64,000 nucleotides of DNA, taken from positions 372,001-436,000 of the forward strand of contig NZ_JACIDT010000002.1 of NCBI RefSeq assembly GCF_014196495.1. The letters run 5' to 3'. Each line of letters begins with the position of its first letter. The first letter of the stretch is position 1. A program made the position numbers and the translations under genes. This DNA comes from Sphingobium jiangsuense. Lineage in GTDB: Bacteria; Pseudomonadota; Alphaproteobacteria; Sphingomonadales; Sphingomonadaceae. Under the pieces are notes generated by a model. It searched no databases, was not told the DNA's origin, and saw nothing but the letters and a program-made list of their open reading frames with translations. Positions 19,225-27,475 of the stretch are shown here, one piece after another.

Positions 19225-20129
19225 GCGGCGGCTATCTGACGCATGGGCGGATCGCCGGAGGCGTGGTGTCGACCCCCGATCTCGACGCCGCGCTGGCCGA
19301 TTACCAGGGCTGTCTGGGGCTGGTACCGGTCGAGCGGGGCACGATCGACGCCGATCTCGCCGCAAGCTGGGGATGCCCGAAAAGCGCGGGCGCGCGCTTC
19401 GCGACCCTGCAACCGCAGAGCGGGGCGCATTGCTTCATCCGGCTGGTCGAGGCGCCGCTGCCCAAGGATTTCCGCCCGACCCGCAGCTATGGCTGGGCCG
19501 CCTATGAGTTCACGGTGCAGGATGTGTTCGGCTGGCCCGACCGCCTGAGCGGCAGCGGCTTCGACATAGTGGGGCCGCCCAAGGCGCTGGAAGGGCTGCC
19601 TTATTTCATCCCGATGCAGGTGACGGGGCGGGGCCGCGAGATGCTCTACCTCAACGAGGTGGCGGAGGATACGCCGACATCCGACCTGCCGAAAGCGCGG
19701 TCGCTCACCGATCATATCTTCATCGTCATCCTCGCCACGCCCGACCGGGAAGCGAGCCTTGCATGGTTCGAACGGGCGCTGAAGCTCGATATCTCGTCGA
19801 GCTACACGCTCGCCTATTCGATGATCAACAAGGCGTTCGGGCTGGACGCCGACTATCGCACGACCATCACCATGGTGCAGAAGGGACGGCTGCCGATCGT
19901 CGAGGTGGACGATTATCCCGCCGCCGCGACGGCGCGGCCGGGCGATCCGGAGATGCTGCCGCCCGGCAACGCGATGATCACCCTCGCGGTCGACGATCTC
20001 GACGCGCTGGACGCCCCCTTCATCGCCCCGCCCGTCCGGCGCGAGGGCGCGCTCTACGGCGGCCGAAGAACGGCGACGGTGCGCGGCGTGGCCGGGGAGT
20101 TGATAGAACTGATCGAAATCGGGGGGTGA
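19221..20129 (+). CDS. Two-domain VOC (glyoxalase/dioxygenase fold) protein
   Basis: This 302 aa protein contains two vicinal-oxygen-chelate repeats: one at about residues 8-140 (RIAGGVVSTPDLDAALADYQ) and one at about 155-300 (SLTDHIFIVILATPDREASL). Such proteins include glyoxalases, methylmalonyl-CoA epimerases and extradiol dioxygenases. Candidate metal ligands include His in LTDHIF and Glu in GELIELIE. It is the last gene of the rightward operon, before the repeat at 20191. VOC genes also accompany the itaconate cluster of Pseudomonas, where their job is unclear. Confidence 0.8.
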   Translation: MSGGYLTHGRIAGGVVSTPDLDAALADYQGCLGLVPVERGTIDADLAASWGCPKSAGARFATLQPQSGAHCFIRLVEAPLPKDFRPTRSYGWAAYEFTVQDVFGWPDRLSGSGFDIVGPPKALEGLPYFIPMQVTGRGREMLYLNEVAEDTPTSDLPKARSLTDHIFIVILATPDREASLAWFERALKLDISSSYTLAYSMINKAFGLDADYRTTITMVQKGRLPIVEVDDYPAAATARPGDPEMLPPGNAMITLAVDDLDALDAPFIAPPVRREGALYGGRRTATVRGVAGELIELIEIGG

Positions 20130-20190
20130 AAGTGGGAGTGAGGCGGGCTGCGAAAATTTCCCTTGGGAAGAGAGCGGCTATGTTTCCCTT

Positions 20191-20294
20191 CCGTTCGCCC
20201 TGAGCTTGTCTACCCGTAGGGCGGGCGAAGCCCAACGGCTGCTTTCCTCTTCACTCCAAGAAAGAACAGGGCTTCGACAGGCTCAGCCGAACGG
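20191..20294. repeat. Inverted intergenic repeat (REP-like), operon end
   Basis: CCGTTCGCCCTGAGCTTGTC at 20191-20210 is nearly complementary to GACAGGCTCAGCCGAACGG at 20276-20294. The same motif type is scattered between sphingomonad genes. It lies between the convergent ends of the VOC gene (20129) and the quinone oxidoreductase gene (20335), and could fold into a long hairpin that ends transcription from both sides. Nothing else is visible in this 205-bp gap. Confidence 0.7.
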
Positions 20295-20334
20295 TTTTTC
20301 CTGGCCGGAATGTCCGATGTCAGAATGACAGGAT

Positions 20335-21309
20335 TCAGGGCAGCAGCAGGGTCGATCCTGTCGTCCGGCGGCCTTCCAGATCGATATGCGCCTGCGCGAC
20401 GTCCTCCAGCCGGTAGCGCTGGCCGATGGTGATCTTCACCTTGCCGCTGCGCAGCATTTCCCACAGGCGCGCCACTCCTGCGGCACGTTCCTCAGGCTCT
20501 GCATAATAATGGTAGAGCATCGGCCGTGAATTGTAGAGCGAGCCTTTGAGCGCCAATATGCCCAGATTGACGCCGCCCACCGGTGCGTCGGCATTGCCGT
20601 AATTGACGATGAGGCCCCTTATGCCGCAGCTGTCGAGCGAGGACTCCCAGGTCGACATGCCCACGCCGTCGAACACCACGCGCACGCCCGCGCCGCCGGT
20701 CAGTTCGCGCACGCGGGCGGCGGTGTCCTCGTTCCGGTAGAAGACGATATGGTCCGCGCCCGCCGCGCGCGCCGTCGCGGCCTTGTCCTCGGTGCTGACG
20801 GTGCCGATCACGGTCGCGCCCACCGCCTTCAGCCACTGGACGAGGATGAGGCCGACTCCGCCCGCCGCCGCATGGACCAGCACCGGCCAGCCCGGCTCCA
20901 CCTTCGCGCAGCGCTCGACGAGGAATTCGGCGGTGCATCCCTTCAGCAGGGCGGCCGCCGCCGTCTCGTCGTCGATATCGTCGGGCAGGGGGAAGAGAGA
21001 GGCGGCGGTGATGCGGCGATGGGTGGCGTAGGCGCCGCGCTCCGGCCCGAAATAGCCGACGCGCTGGCCGGGGGTGAAACCGGTAACGCCGTCCCCCACC
21101 GCCTCGACCACGCCGACGCCCTCGACGCCCAGCTCGGCGGGCAGGGTGACGGGGTAAATGCCGCGCCGGTGATAGGTATCGATGAAGTTCAGCCCCACCG
21201 CCGTGTTGCGCACGCGGACTTCTCCGGCGCCGGGGGCGGGCAGGTCCACATCGTGAAAGCGGATGACCTCCGGTCCGCCGGTCGTCTCTATCCTTGCAAC
21301 GCGCACCAT
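20335..21309 (-). CDS. NAD(P)H:quinone oxidoreductase-like (zinc-less MDR family)
   Basis: This 324 aa protein is a quinone-oxidoreductase-type medium-chain reductase. It has GLNFIDTYHRRGIYP near residue 45, the cofactor loop LVHAAAGGVGLILVQWLKAVG near 145-165 and the C-terminal DLEGRRTTGSTLLLP. The zinc-binding cysteines of alcohol dehydrogenases are absent. I chose ATG 21309 because AGGAG precedes it by 7 bp; a GTG at 21324 would instead overlap the upstream stop by 4 bp and is possible. It is the last gene of the leftward TonB-DUF1330-YCII unit and could reduce a quinone or enone intermediate. Confidence 0.9.
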   Translation of the reverse strand: MVRVARIETTGGPEVIRFHDVDLPAPGAGEVRVRNTAVGLNFIDTYHRRGIYPVTLPAELGVEGVGVVEAVGDGVTGFTPGQRVGYFGPERGAYATHRRITAASLFPLPDDIDDETAAAALLKGCTAEFLVERCAKVEPGWPVLVHAAAGGVGLILVQWLKAVGATVIGTVSTEDKAATARAAGADHIVFYRNEDTAARVRELTGGAGVRVVFDGVGMSTWESSLDSCGIRGLIVNYGNADAPVGGVNLGILALKGSLYNSRPMLYHYYAEPEERAAGVARLWEMLRSGKVKITIGQRYRLEDVAQAHIDLEGRRTTGSTLLLP

Positions 21310-21320
21310 CGTTTCGCTCC

Positions 21321-21626
21321 TCACCAGCTCTTGCCGCCGACCCAGTCGCCTGCCGCCGCGTTGAACGCGCGGATCTCTATGTCGGACCAGATCTGCGCCT
21401 TGTAATAGGGGTCCTGCTCCAGCAGCGCGCGGGCGTCGGCCTCGCTCTCCGCCTTTACCACGAGCAGCGAGCCGGTGAAATTGCCCTGCGCATCGCGCAG
21501 CGGTCCGGCGACGGCGAGCCGGTCCAGCCCCGCCTCGATATGGGAGAGATGCTCCTTCAGCTTTTCCATCCGCGTCGCGGTGGCGCCGGGCTTGTCATGG
21601 GTGATGATGGCATAAAATCCGGACAT
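21321..21626 (-). CDS. YCII-related small protein
   Basis: This 101 aa protein matches the YCII family pattern: MSGFYAIITHDKPGATATRM, HLSHIEAGL, then AGPLRDAQGNFTGSLLVVKA and a C-terminal EQDPYYKAQIWSDIEIRAFN. The family has a dimeric alpha-beta barrel and is often found beside aromatic-degradation genes. The invariant His (HLSHI) is the likely acid/base. It lies 21 bp after the DUF1330 gene, so the two small barrel proteins are co-transcribed. Confidence 0.85.
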   Translation of the reverse strand: MSGFYAIITHDKPGATATRMEKLKEHLSHIEAGLDRLAVAGPLRDAQGNFTGSLLVVKAESEADARALLEQDPYYKAQIWSDIEIRAFNAAAGDWVGGKSW

Positions 21627-21647
21627 GATGTTCCTTTCTCTCCGGGA

Positions 21648-21953
21648 TCATCCGGCAAGGGCCGGGGCTTCGATCAGCAGGACCTGGCAACGGGCGATGC
21701 CTTCGCGCAACGCTTTCGCCTCGCCATATTCGGGCGAGTTCCAGAAGGCGAGCGCGGCCTCGCGGCTCGGCCATTCGGAAATGACGATCGACCCGCCGTC
21801 GCCGAAATCGCCTTCCAGCGCCTGCGCGCCGGGCGCGCGTATCAGATATTTGCCGCCGAATTGCTCGACCAGCGCGGCGGCTTTCGCGCCATAGCCGGAG
21901 AGGAAGGCGTCGCGGTCCGAAATTGTCGCGGTGACGATCATATAGGCAGGCAC
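21648..21953 (-). CDS. DUF1330 family protein
   Basis: This 101 aa protein has the DUF1330 pattern: MPAYMIVTATISDRDAF, YLIRAPGAQALEGDFG and IVISEWPSREAALAFWNSPE. It is a small dimeric alpha-beta-barrel protein of unknown biochemical role, related in fold to EthD and YCII. It lies 79 bp after the TonB receptor gene and just before the YCII gene. With the HapK-like protein the island holds three such small barrel proteins. Confidence 0.87.
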   Translation of the reverse strand: MPAYMIVTATISDRDAFLSGYGAKAAALVEQFGGKYLIRAPGAQALEGDFGDGGSIVISEWPSREAALAFWNSPEYGEAKALREGIARCQVLLIEAPALAG

Positions 21954-22032
21954 GGCTTTGCTCCGGCTGGCAAGAGGGAAGGGGACAGGCCGTCTGCGGA
22001 GTGGCCTGTCCCCGGTCGGTGATGACGCGGCG

Positions 22033-24435
22033 TCAGAACGACTTGCTGACGGTCAGGCCATATTCGGGCTTGCGCGCGGGCGTGATGCCGAATGCGCGGG
22101 CATAATCGCCGGTGGGCGTGCGCGCCGCCGGAAAGTCCAGATAGCGCAATATGCCGACCGGCGTTTCGTCGCCCAGCACGTTGCGGCCATAGACGGAGAT
22201 GCGCAGGCCCCGTTCGTCGCTGACGCCCAGTTGCAGGTTGAGCTTGGTCGAATTGCCGCTCCGCGCCAGATTGAGGGTCTGGGCGAAATAGCTGCTGCGG
22301 TAGATGAGGTCCGCCCCTGAGAACACCGTCCACCCATTGGCGGCCTCATGCTCGAAGCGTAGGCCGACCGTGCCGGTATGCTTCGCCACCAGCGGCGGAC
22401 GATTGCCCGCGATTGAGGCCGCCTCGCGGCAGCCGGGCCGGTCGAGATTGATCGCCGTGCCGGTCTTGCAGGCCGTGCCCAGCAGTTGCAGCGCCCTTTC
22501 CGGCTCCACGCCCTTGCGGATTTCCGCATCGAGGAAGGTATAGGTGAACTGCAGCTTCAATATCCTGCCCACCAGCGGCAGCTGCCCTTCCAGCTCGACG
22601 CCGCGAATGCGGGTGCGGCCGATGTTGACGCTGTAGGAATCGACCACATTGTTGGCGACATAGGTGTTGGTCAGCACCTGGTTCTTGTAATCCTGCCAGA
22701 AGGCCGAGACGTTGAGATAATCGAAGCCGAATTTCGCCGTCTTCATGCCGATCTCGTAGTTGATCAGCTTTTCCTCGTCGTAAATGGGTTCGGGCGCCGT
22801 CACCTTGTTGAAGCCGCCCGGCGAATTGCCCTGCGAATATTGGGCGTAGAAGGACAGGTCGGGCTGCGGCTTCCAGTTGATCGTGATGCGCGGCAGGGTC
22901 GCCTTGAAGGTCGCCGAACGCGTCGCCGCGACGCCCACCGTCTGGTTGGGGTTGGGCAGGGTGACGGTCGCCAGATAGGCCGCGTCGAACACATCACCCA
23001 CGCGATAGGTGGGCGTGACGTTGCGGACCTTGTCGATCTGGTGACGCAGCTCCGCGCCGATCGTCAGTTCGCTGGTGACGTCGAAATCGATGCCGCCGAA
23101 GAAGGCGAGGTTCCGGACCCGGCGCGTATCGTCGAGCAGTTCCGGGCCGACTTCGTTGAGTTCGAGATAGTCCCGCATGCCGCGCTGCTTGTCGATGCTG
23201 TGGAACATGCCGACGCGCCAGCGGAACGGATCGGTGACGGGCGAGGACAGGCGCCCTTCATAGGTCTGCGTCTTGCGGCGCGTCCCGGTGGTCGCCTCGA
23301 AGCTCGACTTGCGGCAATCCTGATTGGGCAGCGCATAGAAGGACTGGCCGCACATCGCCTGCGGCAGGAAGTAGAAGCCGCGCGGGTCATAGGTCTGGTC
23401 GACGCCGATCACCTCGACAAGGTCGCTGTAGCCGGCCTGGAACGAGGCTTCGTAGCCCGAACCGCCGATGTCCCACGAAATGTCGCCGATGAAGCGGTCC
23501 GCGTTGCGGTAGAGGCCGGGGCGGACGAGGCGGTCGGTGTTGATGCCGAAACTGTTCATCGGCTGCACCACGCCGCAATAATAGGAACGGGTGGCAAGGT
23601 AGCAATTATTGGCGCCGGATTGCTGGAGGCCGATCGCGAAATGGCCGTCATCGTCCTTCTGGTGCAGCCAGCGCACCGAGGCGCTCAGGTCCTCGGTCGG
23701 GTCGAGGAACAGGCCGGCGGTATATTGGCGGGTGCTCTGGTCGCCCAGCCTTTCGCCGGCGACGGCGGCGTTGCGCCACTGGCCGTCAATGTCGAACAGC
23801 TTCGCGCCGACCTGAAAACCGATGCCGCCGGTGATCGGCCCGGAAAGGGACGCGCTTATCTCCCGCCGGTCGAAATTGCCGATGGTGCCCGCGATGCGGC
23901 CCTCGAACTCCGATGTCGGCCGCCTGAGCACCACATTGATCGCGCCGCTGAGCGTGCCGCGCCCGAACACCGCGGATTGCGGCCCCTTGATGACCTCGAC
24001 CCGCTCGATATTCGCGAGGTCGAGCGACGAGAAATCACCGAAATAGGGGGCGCCGTCGAGGAAGATGCCCACCTTGCCGTCGCTGAACAGGATGTTGGAC
24101 GCGCCGCGCATCACCGGGCGGTCGCCGTCGCGGCCGAAGGCTTCCTGAATCTGGAAGCCGGGCGTGAACTCGGCCAGATCGGTGATGTCCTGCGCCATCT
24201 TGTCCTGGATCGAGGCGCTGTTGAACGCGCTGACCGCGATCGGCACCTCGAACAGGGTTTCGGCCTGCTTGCGCGCGGTGACGATGATCGCGTCGCCGCT
24301 GCCTGCTCCGGTACCTGCCCCGGCATCCGCCGCCCCCGCGCCGGTCTGGGCGGCCGCTGTCGTCCCCGCCAGAGCCATGGCCGCCACGGAAAGCGCGAGC
24401 GTGCCCCTATAGGCGGAAAATCCCGTTCTTCTCAT
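22033..24435 (-). CDS. TonB-dependent outer-membrane receptor (second of island)
   Basis: This 800 aa receptor starts at the ATG at 24435, preceded by an AGGGA-rich site. A longer in-frame reading to 24993 crosses the operator and is not supported. It has a signal peptide ending near TTAAAQ (about residue 30), a TonB-box-like DAIIVTARKQAETLFEVPIA, a plug with VEVIKGPQSAVFGRGTLSGA near residue 140 and a terminal Phe (LTVSKSF). It heads a leftward unit with DUF1330, YCII and quinone oxidoreductase genes. Operator O4 is 71 bp upstream. It is distinct from the receptor at 2180, so the island may take up two forms of its substrate. Confidence 0.92.
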   Translation of the reverse strand: MRRTGFSAYRGTLALSVAAMALAGTTAAAQTGAGAADAGAGTGAGSGDAIIVTARKQAETLFEVPIAVSAFNSASIQDKMAQDITDLAEFTPGFQIQEAFGRDGDRPVMRGASNILFSDGKVGIFLDGAPYFGDFSSLDLANIERVEVIKGPQSAVFGRGTLSGAINVVLRRPTSEFEGRIAGTIGNFDRREISASLSGPITGGIGFQVGAKLFDIDGQWRNAAVAGERLGDQSTRQYTAGLFLDPTEDLSASVRWLHQKDDDGHFAIGLQQSGANNCYLATRSYYCGVVQPMNSFGINTDRLVRPGLYRNADRFIGDISWDIGGSGYEASFQAGYSDLVEVIGVDQTYDPRGFYFLPQAMCGQSFYALPNQDCRKSSFEATTGTRRKTQTYEGRLSSPVTDPFRWRVGMFHSIDKQRGMRDYLELNEVGPELLDDTRRVRNLAFFGGIDFDVTSELTIGAELRHQIDKVRNVTPTYRVGDVFDAAYLATVTLPNPNQTVGVAATRSATFKATLPRITINWKPQPDLSFYAQYSQGNSPGGFNKVTAPEPIYDEEKLINYEIGMKTAKFGFDYLNVSAFWQDYKNQVLTNTYVANNVVDSYSVNIGRTRIRGVELEGQLPLVGRILKLQFTYTFLDAEIRKGVEPERALQLLGTACKTGTAINLDRPGCREAASIAGNRPPLVAKHTGTVGLRFEHEAANGWTVFSGADLIYRSSYFAQTLNLARSGNSTKLNLQLGVSDERGLRISVYGRNVLGDETPVGILRYLDFPAARTPTGDYARAFGITPARKPEYGLTVSKSF

Positions 24436-24505
24436 TCCCTGTTTCCCTTCCCCGTTAATGCGTGTTCGTTGTTCTCTTGCCTGGCAGCATTGTCGTTGCG
24501 GAAAA

Positions 24506-24521
24506 ATTTGTCCAGACAAAT
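24506..24521. promoter_or_regulatory. Predicted GntR operator O4 (one central mismatch)
   Basis: ATTTGTCCAGACAAAT matches O1 except for A in place of G at the centre. It lies about 70 bp upstream of the TonB receptor start at 24435, in a 238-bp AT-richer gap that otherwise holds only the receptor's likely promoter and the end of the amine oxidase gene. Confidence 0.7.
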
Positions 24522-24673
24522 ATTCGCGATGAATTCGAAATATTTTTCTGATTTTACAAAGTAAAACCAAATGGATACCGAATATAAAGGTGCCAAAATA
24601 TGGCGGACGGATCGCCATAGCGATGTCCGAAATCATGGTGCGAGACGGAGCGGTTCGCCGCTGCGCTACATGG

Positions 24674-26074
24674 TCATGTCCCCAGCCGTCCCAGCATCGT
24701 CGCGACCGCCTGTTCCGCGGATTCGAGCGAGCCTTCCATGCCGGAGCTGCCCTGTGCCAGATGCTCCCCGGCGAAGTGAAGGCGGTTCCCCCGCGCGCGG
24801 CATCCGGCCGCCAGCGTCGCCGCCTGGCCGGGGGCGATATGATGATAGATGCCGCGCGCCATCGGGCTGCGCTGCCAGCTGAAGAGCCTTGCCAGCCGCA
24901 GCTTGCCGCGCGCCGCCGGGCGGGCGGCCTCGATCCGCGCGATGATCGCGCCGGCCGCGACGTCGCGGGGCATCCGGTCGAGCCGGCCGGCATTCGGGCC
25001 GGACAGCCAGACCTTGAGCATCGGCGGGTCCTCGCCCAGCGCGAACACCCGCCCGATCAGCGGATCGTCGCTCCACAGCGTTTCGGGCAGGCCGTCCGAT
25101 TTCCAGAATGCGTCGCTTGCGGCCAAATAGGCGAAGCTTGCGCGGCTATAGGGCAGGCCCGCGATCAGCGCGGCAAGATCGCGGCTGATCGGCGCCTCGA
25201 TGGGGATCGTCCGCAACGCCGCGAAAGGGATGGTGCAAAGTGCATGGCGCGCGGTGATCGTCTTGCCGTTCGTCAGCGTTACGGTGACGTTTTCGGGGCT
25301 TTCGGCGATCGCGGCGACCTGTTGCCCCAGCCGGGGCGGGGTCGCCAGCGTCGCCGCCATCGCTTCGGGCAGGCGCTGCGATCCGCCGCCGATCATCAGC
25401 AGCGGACCGGGGCTTGCGCGAAATATCGCCGCCGTGCGCGCGACATGCAGCGCCGAGAGGGAATGGACGCTGTTGCCGTTGAGATTGGCGTCGATCAGCC
25501 GGATCGCCTCCGCGCTGGCCCCGGCCTGCGCCAGCGCCGCGGCATAGGATATGTCGAGCGCGGCGGCGTTCGGCTCCATCCAGCTCTGTGGTGTCGGCAG
25601 CGCGGCCATGCGTGCGCCGAAGGCCGGGCCGAGCGCGCCGGGCGGGATGGCGCGTTCCGGCGCGGGCAGGCGGTTGGCGTCCGATCCGGGCCAGTCCGCC
25701 ATGGTCACGGAACGGCCGCCGATATGATACAGCACGTTCCGGTCGATCGAGGGCGCCGGTTCCAGCGGAATCCCGTGCCGCTTCGTCAGGCCGATGATGC
25801 GGTGATAGCCGCTGCCGATCTGCACGCCGCCCGCTTCGGGCGCGCCGGGCAGATCGTCGAGCGTGTGCATGCACCCGCCCACCCGGCGTTCGCCCTCGAT
25901 CACGATCACCCGCACGCCCTGCGCCTCCAGCAGGGACGCGGCGTGAAGCCCGGCCAGCCCGGCGCCGATGATGAGGACATCGGCCTCCGTGCGCCCCCAG
26001 GCGGCGCGGGGGGCAGCGCCCGCGAGCAGCGCGGCGCCTCCGGTCAGGAGGGTCTGGCGTCGCGTCACCGCCAT
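24674..26074 (-). CDS. Flavin-containing amine oxidase with Tat-like signal
   Basis: This 466 aa protein begins TRRQTLLTGGAALLAGAAP, a twin-arginine-type export signal. The dinucleotide-binding motif VLIIGAGLAGLHAASLLEAQ near residue 34 follows, then VIEGERRVGGCMHT and a C-terminal GCRARGNRLHFAGEHLA, the flavin-binding end typical of monoamine oxidases. The family oxidises amines or related C-N/C-C bonds using FAD. It starts one base after the DUF1838 stop, and both should be controlled by O5. It may oxidise an amine in the periplasm; the substrate is unknown. Confidence 0.87.
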   Translation of the reverse strand: MAVTRRQTLLTGGAALLAGAAPRAAWGRTEADVLIIGAGLAGLHAASLLEAQGVRVIVIEGERRVGGCMHTLDDLPGAPEAGGVQIGSGYHRIIGLTKRHGIPLEPAPSIDRNVLYHIGGRSVTMADWPGSDANRLPAPERAIPPGALGPAFGARMAALPTPQSWMEPNAAALDISYAAALAQAGASAEAIRLIDANLNGNSVHSLSALHVARTAAIFRASPGPLLMIGGGSQRLPEAMAATLATPPRLGQQVAAIAESPENVTVTLTNGKTITARHALCTIPFAALRTIPIEAPISRDLAALIAGLPYSRASFAYLAASDAFWKSDGLPETLWSDDPLIGRVFALGEDPPMLKVWLSGPNAGRLDRMPRDVAAGAIIARIEAARPAARGKLRLARLFSWQRSPMARGIYHHIAPGQAATLAAGCRARGNRLHFAGEHLAQGSSGMEGSLESAEQAVATMLGRLGT

Positions 26075-26075
26075 C

Positions 26076-26984
26076 TCAATGGGCCTGTTTGCCGCTATCG
26101 GGATCGGCCTTGCGCCGTTCCTCGATCCATTTGCGGAAGGCCGTCCATGTCGTTTCGTTGGGCCGGGTGTCGTCGGTCGGCGGCGCTTGCCTGTAGGCGG
26201 GATAATTGGCCGCGATCTCGTCCTTCAGCACCTTGGGCAGCGCGTCGAAGCTGGCGAGCTTCGTCCCGACCGCGTTGAAGACGAGCTGGCCCTGACGCCC
26301 GCGCATCTTCATCCACGGCATCCAGTCGGAAATGCGCACCCATGAGACGGACGGCGACACCGTCTGGCTCTTCGTGTCCAGAATTTCGTCGGCGCGGGCG
26401 ACGAAGTCGAAAATCTCCATCGCATGATATTTGCCGCCGACATAATCCTGATACTCCCCGGCGAGGACGTTGTGATAGAAGAGCGGCACCTCGATCGGCA
26501 TCGCCAGCCACTGGCCCATGCGCTTGTGGGTCAGCCGGAACGGCTTGCCGTCGGCGGCATAGGGGAAGGCGGCGGGGACGTTCACCGGATCATTGGCGAT
26601 CTGCATCACCTCGACGGTTTCGCCGGTCCACGGGTTGGTCCATTGGCGGACGATCTCGCCCGTTCTGGGATCGGTGAACAGCATCACCTCACGGCTTACC
26701 TGACGATAGCCCTTGCCGCGCTTCGCGTCGGTAACGGTCGCGCACTGGCGGATGTTCATGCCTTCGCCGGTGAAGAGCAGCCGGTCCGGCTCGCCCGTCA
26801 CGCGGGAATAGACCCTGCCGGTCCAGTAATAGACGGCGGGTTCGCCGTCCTTCGCGCCGCATTGGGCGCGCTTCATGATCTCGACCGCATCTTCGGGCCT
26901 GTCCGGATCGAGCGTCCGCGCGGCGGCGGGCACGGCCGCGACCAGCGCAAGGCCGCTCATGGCAAGGAAACAGCTTCTGATCAT
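26076..26984 (-). CDS. DUF1838 family exported protein
   Basis: This 302 aa protein has an N-terminal signal peptide (about residues 1-22, ending PAAAR) and matches DUF1838: AVYYWTGRVYSRVTGEPDRL, ECVxx-free central REVMLFTDPRTGEIVRQW and GETVEVMQIANDPVN, then PLFYHNVLAGEYQDYVGGKY. The family is typical of proteobacteria that degrade cyclic or aromatic natural compounds; its activity is unknown. A lipocalin-like ligand-binding barrel is plausible. It is the first gene after O5 and is followed by the amine oxidase. Confidence 0.82.
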   Translation of the reverse strand: MIRSCFLAMSGLALVAAVPAAARTLDPDRPEDAVEIMKRAQCGAKDGEPAVYYWTGRVYSRVTGEPDRLLFTGEGMNIRQCATVTDAKRGKGYRQVSREVMLFTDPRTGEIVRQWTNPWTGETVEVMQIANDPVNVPAAFPYAADGKPFRLTHKRMGQWLAMPIEVPLFYHNVLAGEYQDYVGGKYHAMEIFDFVARADEILDTKSQTVSPSVSWVRISDWMPWMKMRGRQGQLVFNAVGTKLASFDALPKVLKDEIAANYPAYRQAPPTDDTRPNETTWTAFRKWIEERRKADPDSGKQAH

Positions 26985-27039
26985 GTTCTTCCCCTTTTTA
27001 GGTCCGGGAAAAGGCTAGCGCACTTCCATCCATTTTCAA

Positions 27040-27053
27040 TATGTCCGGACAAA
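27040..27053. promoter_or_regulatory. Predicted GntR operator O5 (one mismatch)
   Basis: TATGTCCGGACAAA keeps the GTCCGGAC core with one arm base changed. It lies 56 bp upstream of the DUF1838 start and 4 bp past the stop of the upstream cytochrome gene, so it probably gives the DUF1838-amine oxidase pair its own GntR-controlled promoter. Confidence 0.68.
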
Positions 27054-27057
27054 TTTT

Positions 27058-27453
27058 CTACTGTGCCTGGTCGCCTTCTCCATTCTGCATATAATCGATC
27101 ATGGCCTGGCGCCTCGCCGCGTCAGGCTCCCCGGCGTAGATCATGCGGGTGCCGGGCACGAGCGCGCGGGGATCGGCGAGATAGGCGTCCAGCTTCTCGC
27201 GGGTCCAGACGATCCCGCTGTTTTTCAGGGCATCGGAATATCGGAAGCCGGGTTCGCTGCCCGCCGGCTTGCCGACGATATCATGCAGATTGGGCGCGGT
27301 GGGCCGCTTCACCCCCTTGGTGAAGCTGTGGCAGGTCAGGCAGGCGGCGACCGGATTGGTTCGGGCAGGCGCGGTGCCATTCCCGCCGTTGCCGCCGCAT
27401 CCGGCCAGTATCATGGCGCCAAAAACAAGGGTGGTGATGGAGGTGGTTTTCAT
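27058..27453 (-). CDS. Class I cytochrome c lipoprotein
   Basis: This 131 aa protein begins with a lipoprotein signal whose lipobox is MILAGC (Cys about residue 18), so it should be anchored in a membrane and face the periplasm. The haem site is ACLTCHSF (CxxCH, about residue 38) and the Met ligand is likely in PGTRMIYAG (about residue 105). The ATG at 27453 gives a normal signal. It follows the FAD oxidase by 22 bp and is the obvious electron acceptor for it, passing electrons to the respiratory chain. Confidence 0.88.
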   Translation of the reverse strand: MKTTSITTLVFGAMILAGCGGNGGNGTAPARTNPVAACLTCHSFTKGVKRPTAPNLHDIVGKPAGSEPGFRYSDALKNSGIVWTREKLDAYLADPRALVPGTRMIYAGEPDAARRQAMIDYMQNGEGDQAQ

Positions 27454-27475
27454 CTCGTTCTTCTCTCGACGGAAT

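Noticed and set aside
5570..20129. Biosynthetic gene cluster (HapK-like protein, ligase, amidase)
   Set aside because: No synthase, carrier protein or cyclase is present; uptake receptors and CoA-dependent enzymes favour degradation.
22486..24564. Long plus-strand frame opposite the second TonB receptor
   Set aside because: Shadow of the real minus-strand gene; lacks any recognisable motif.
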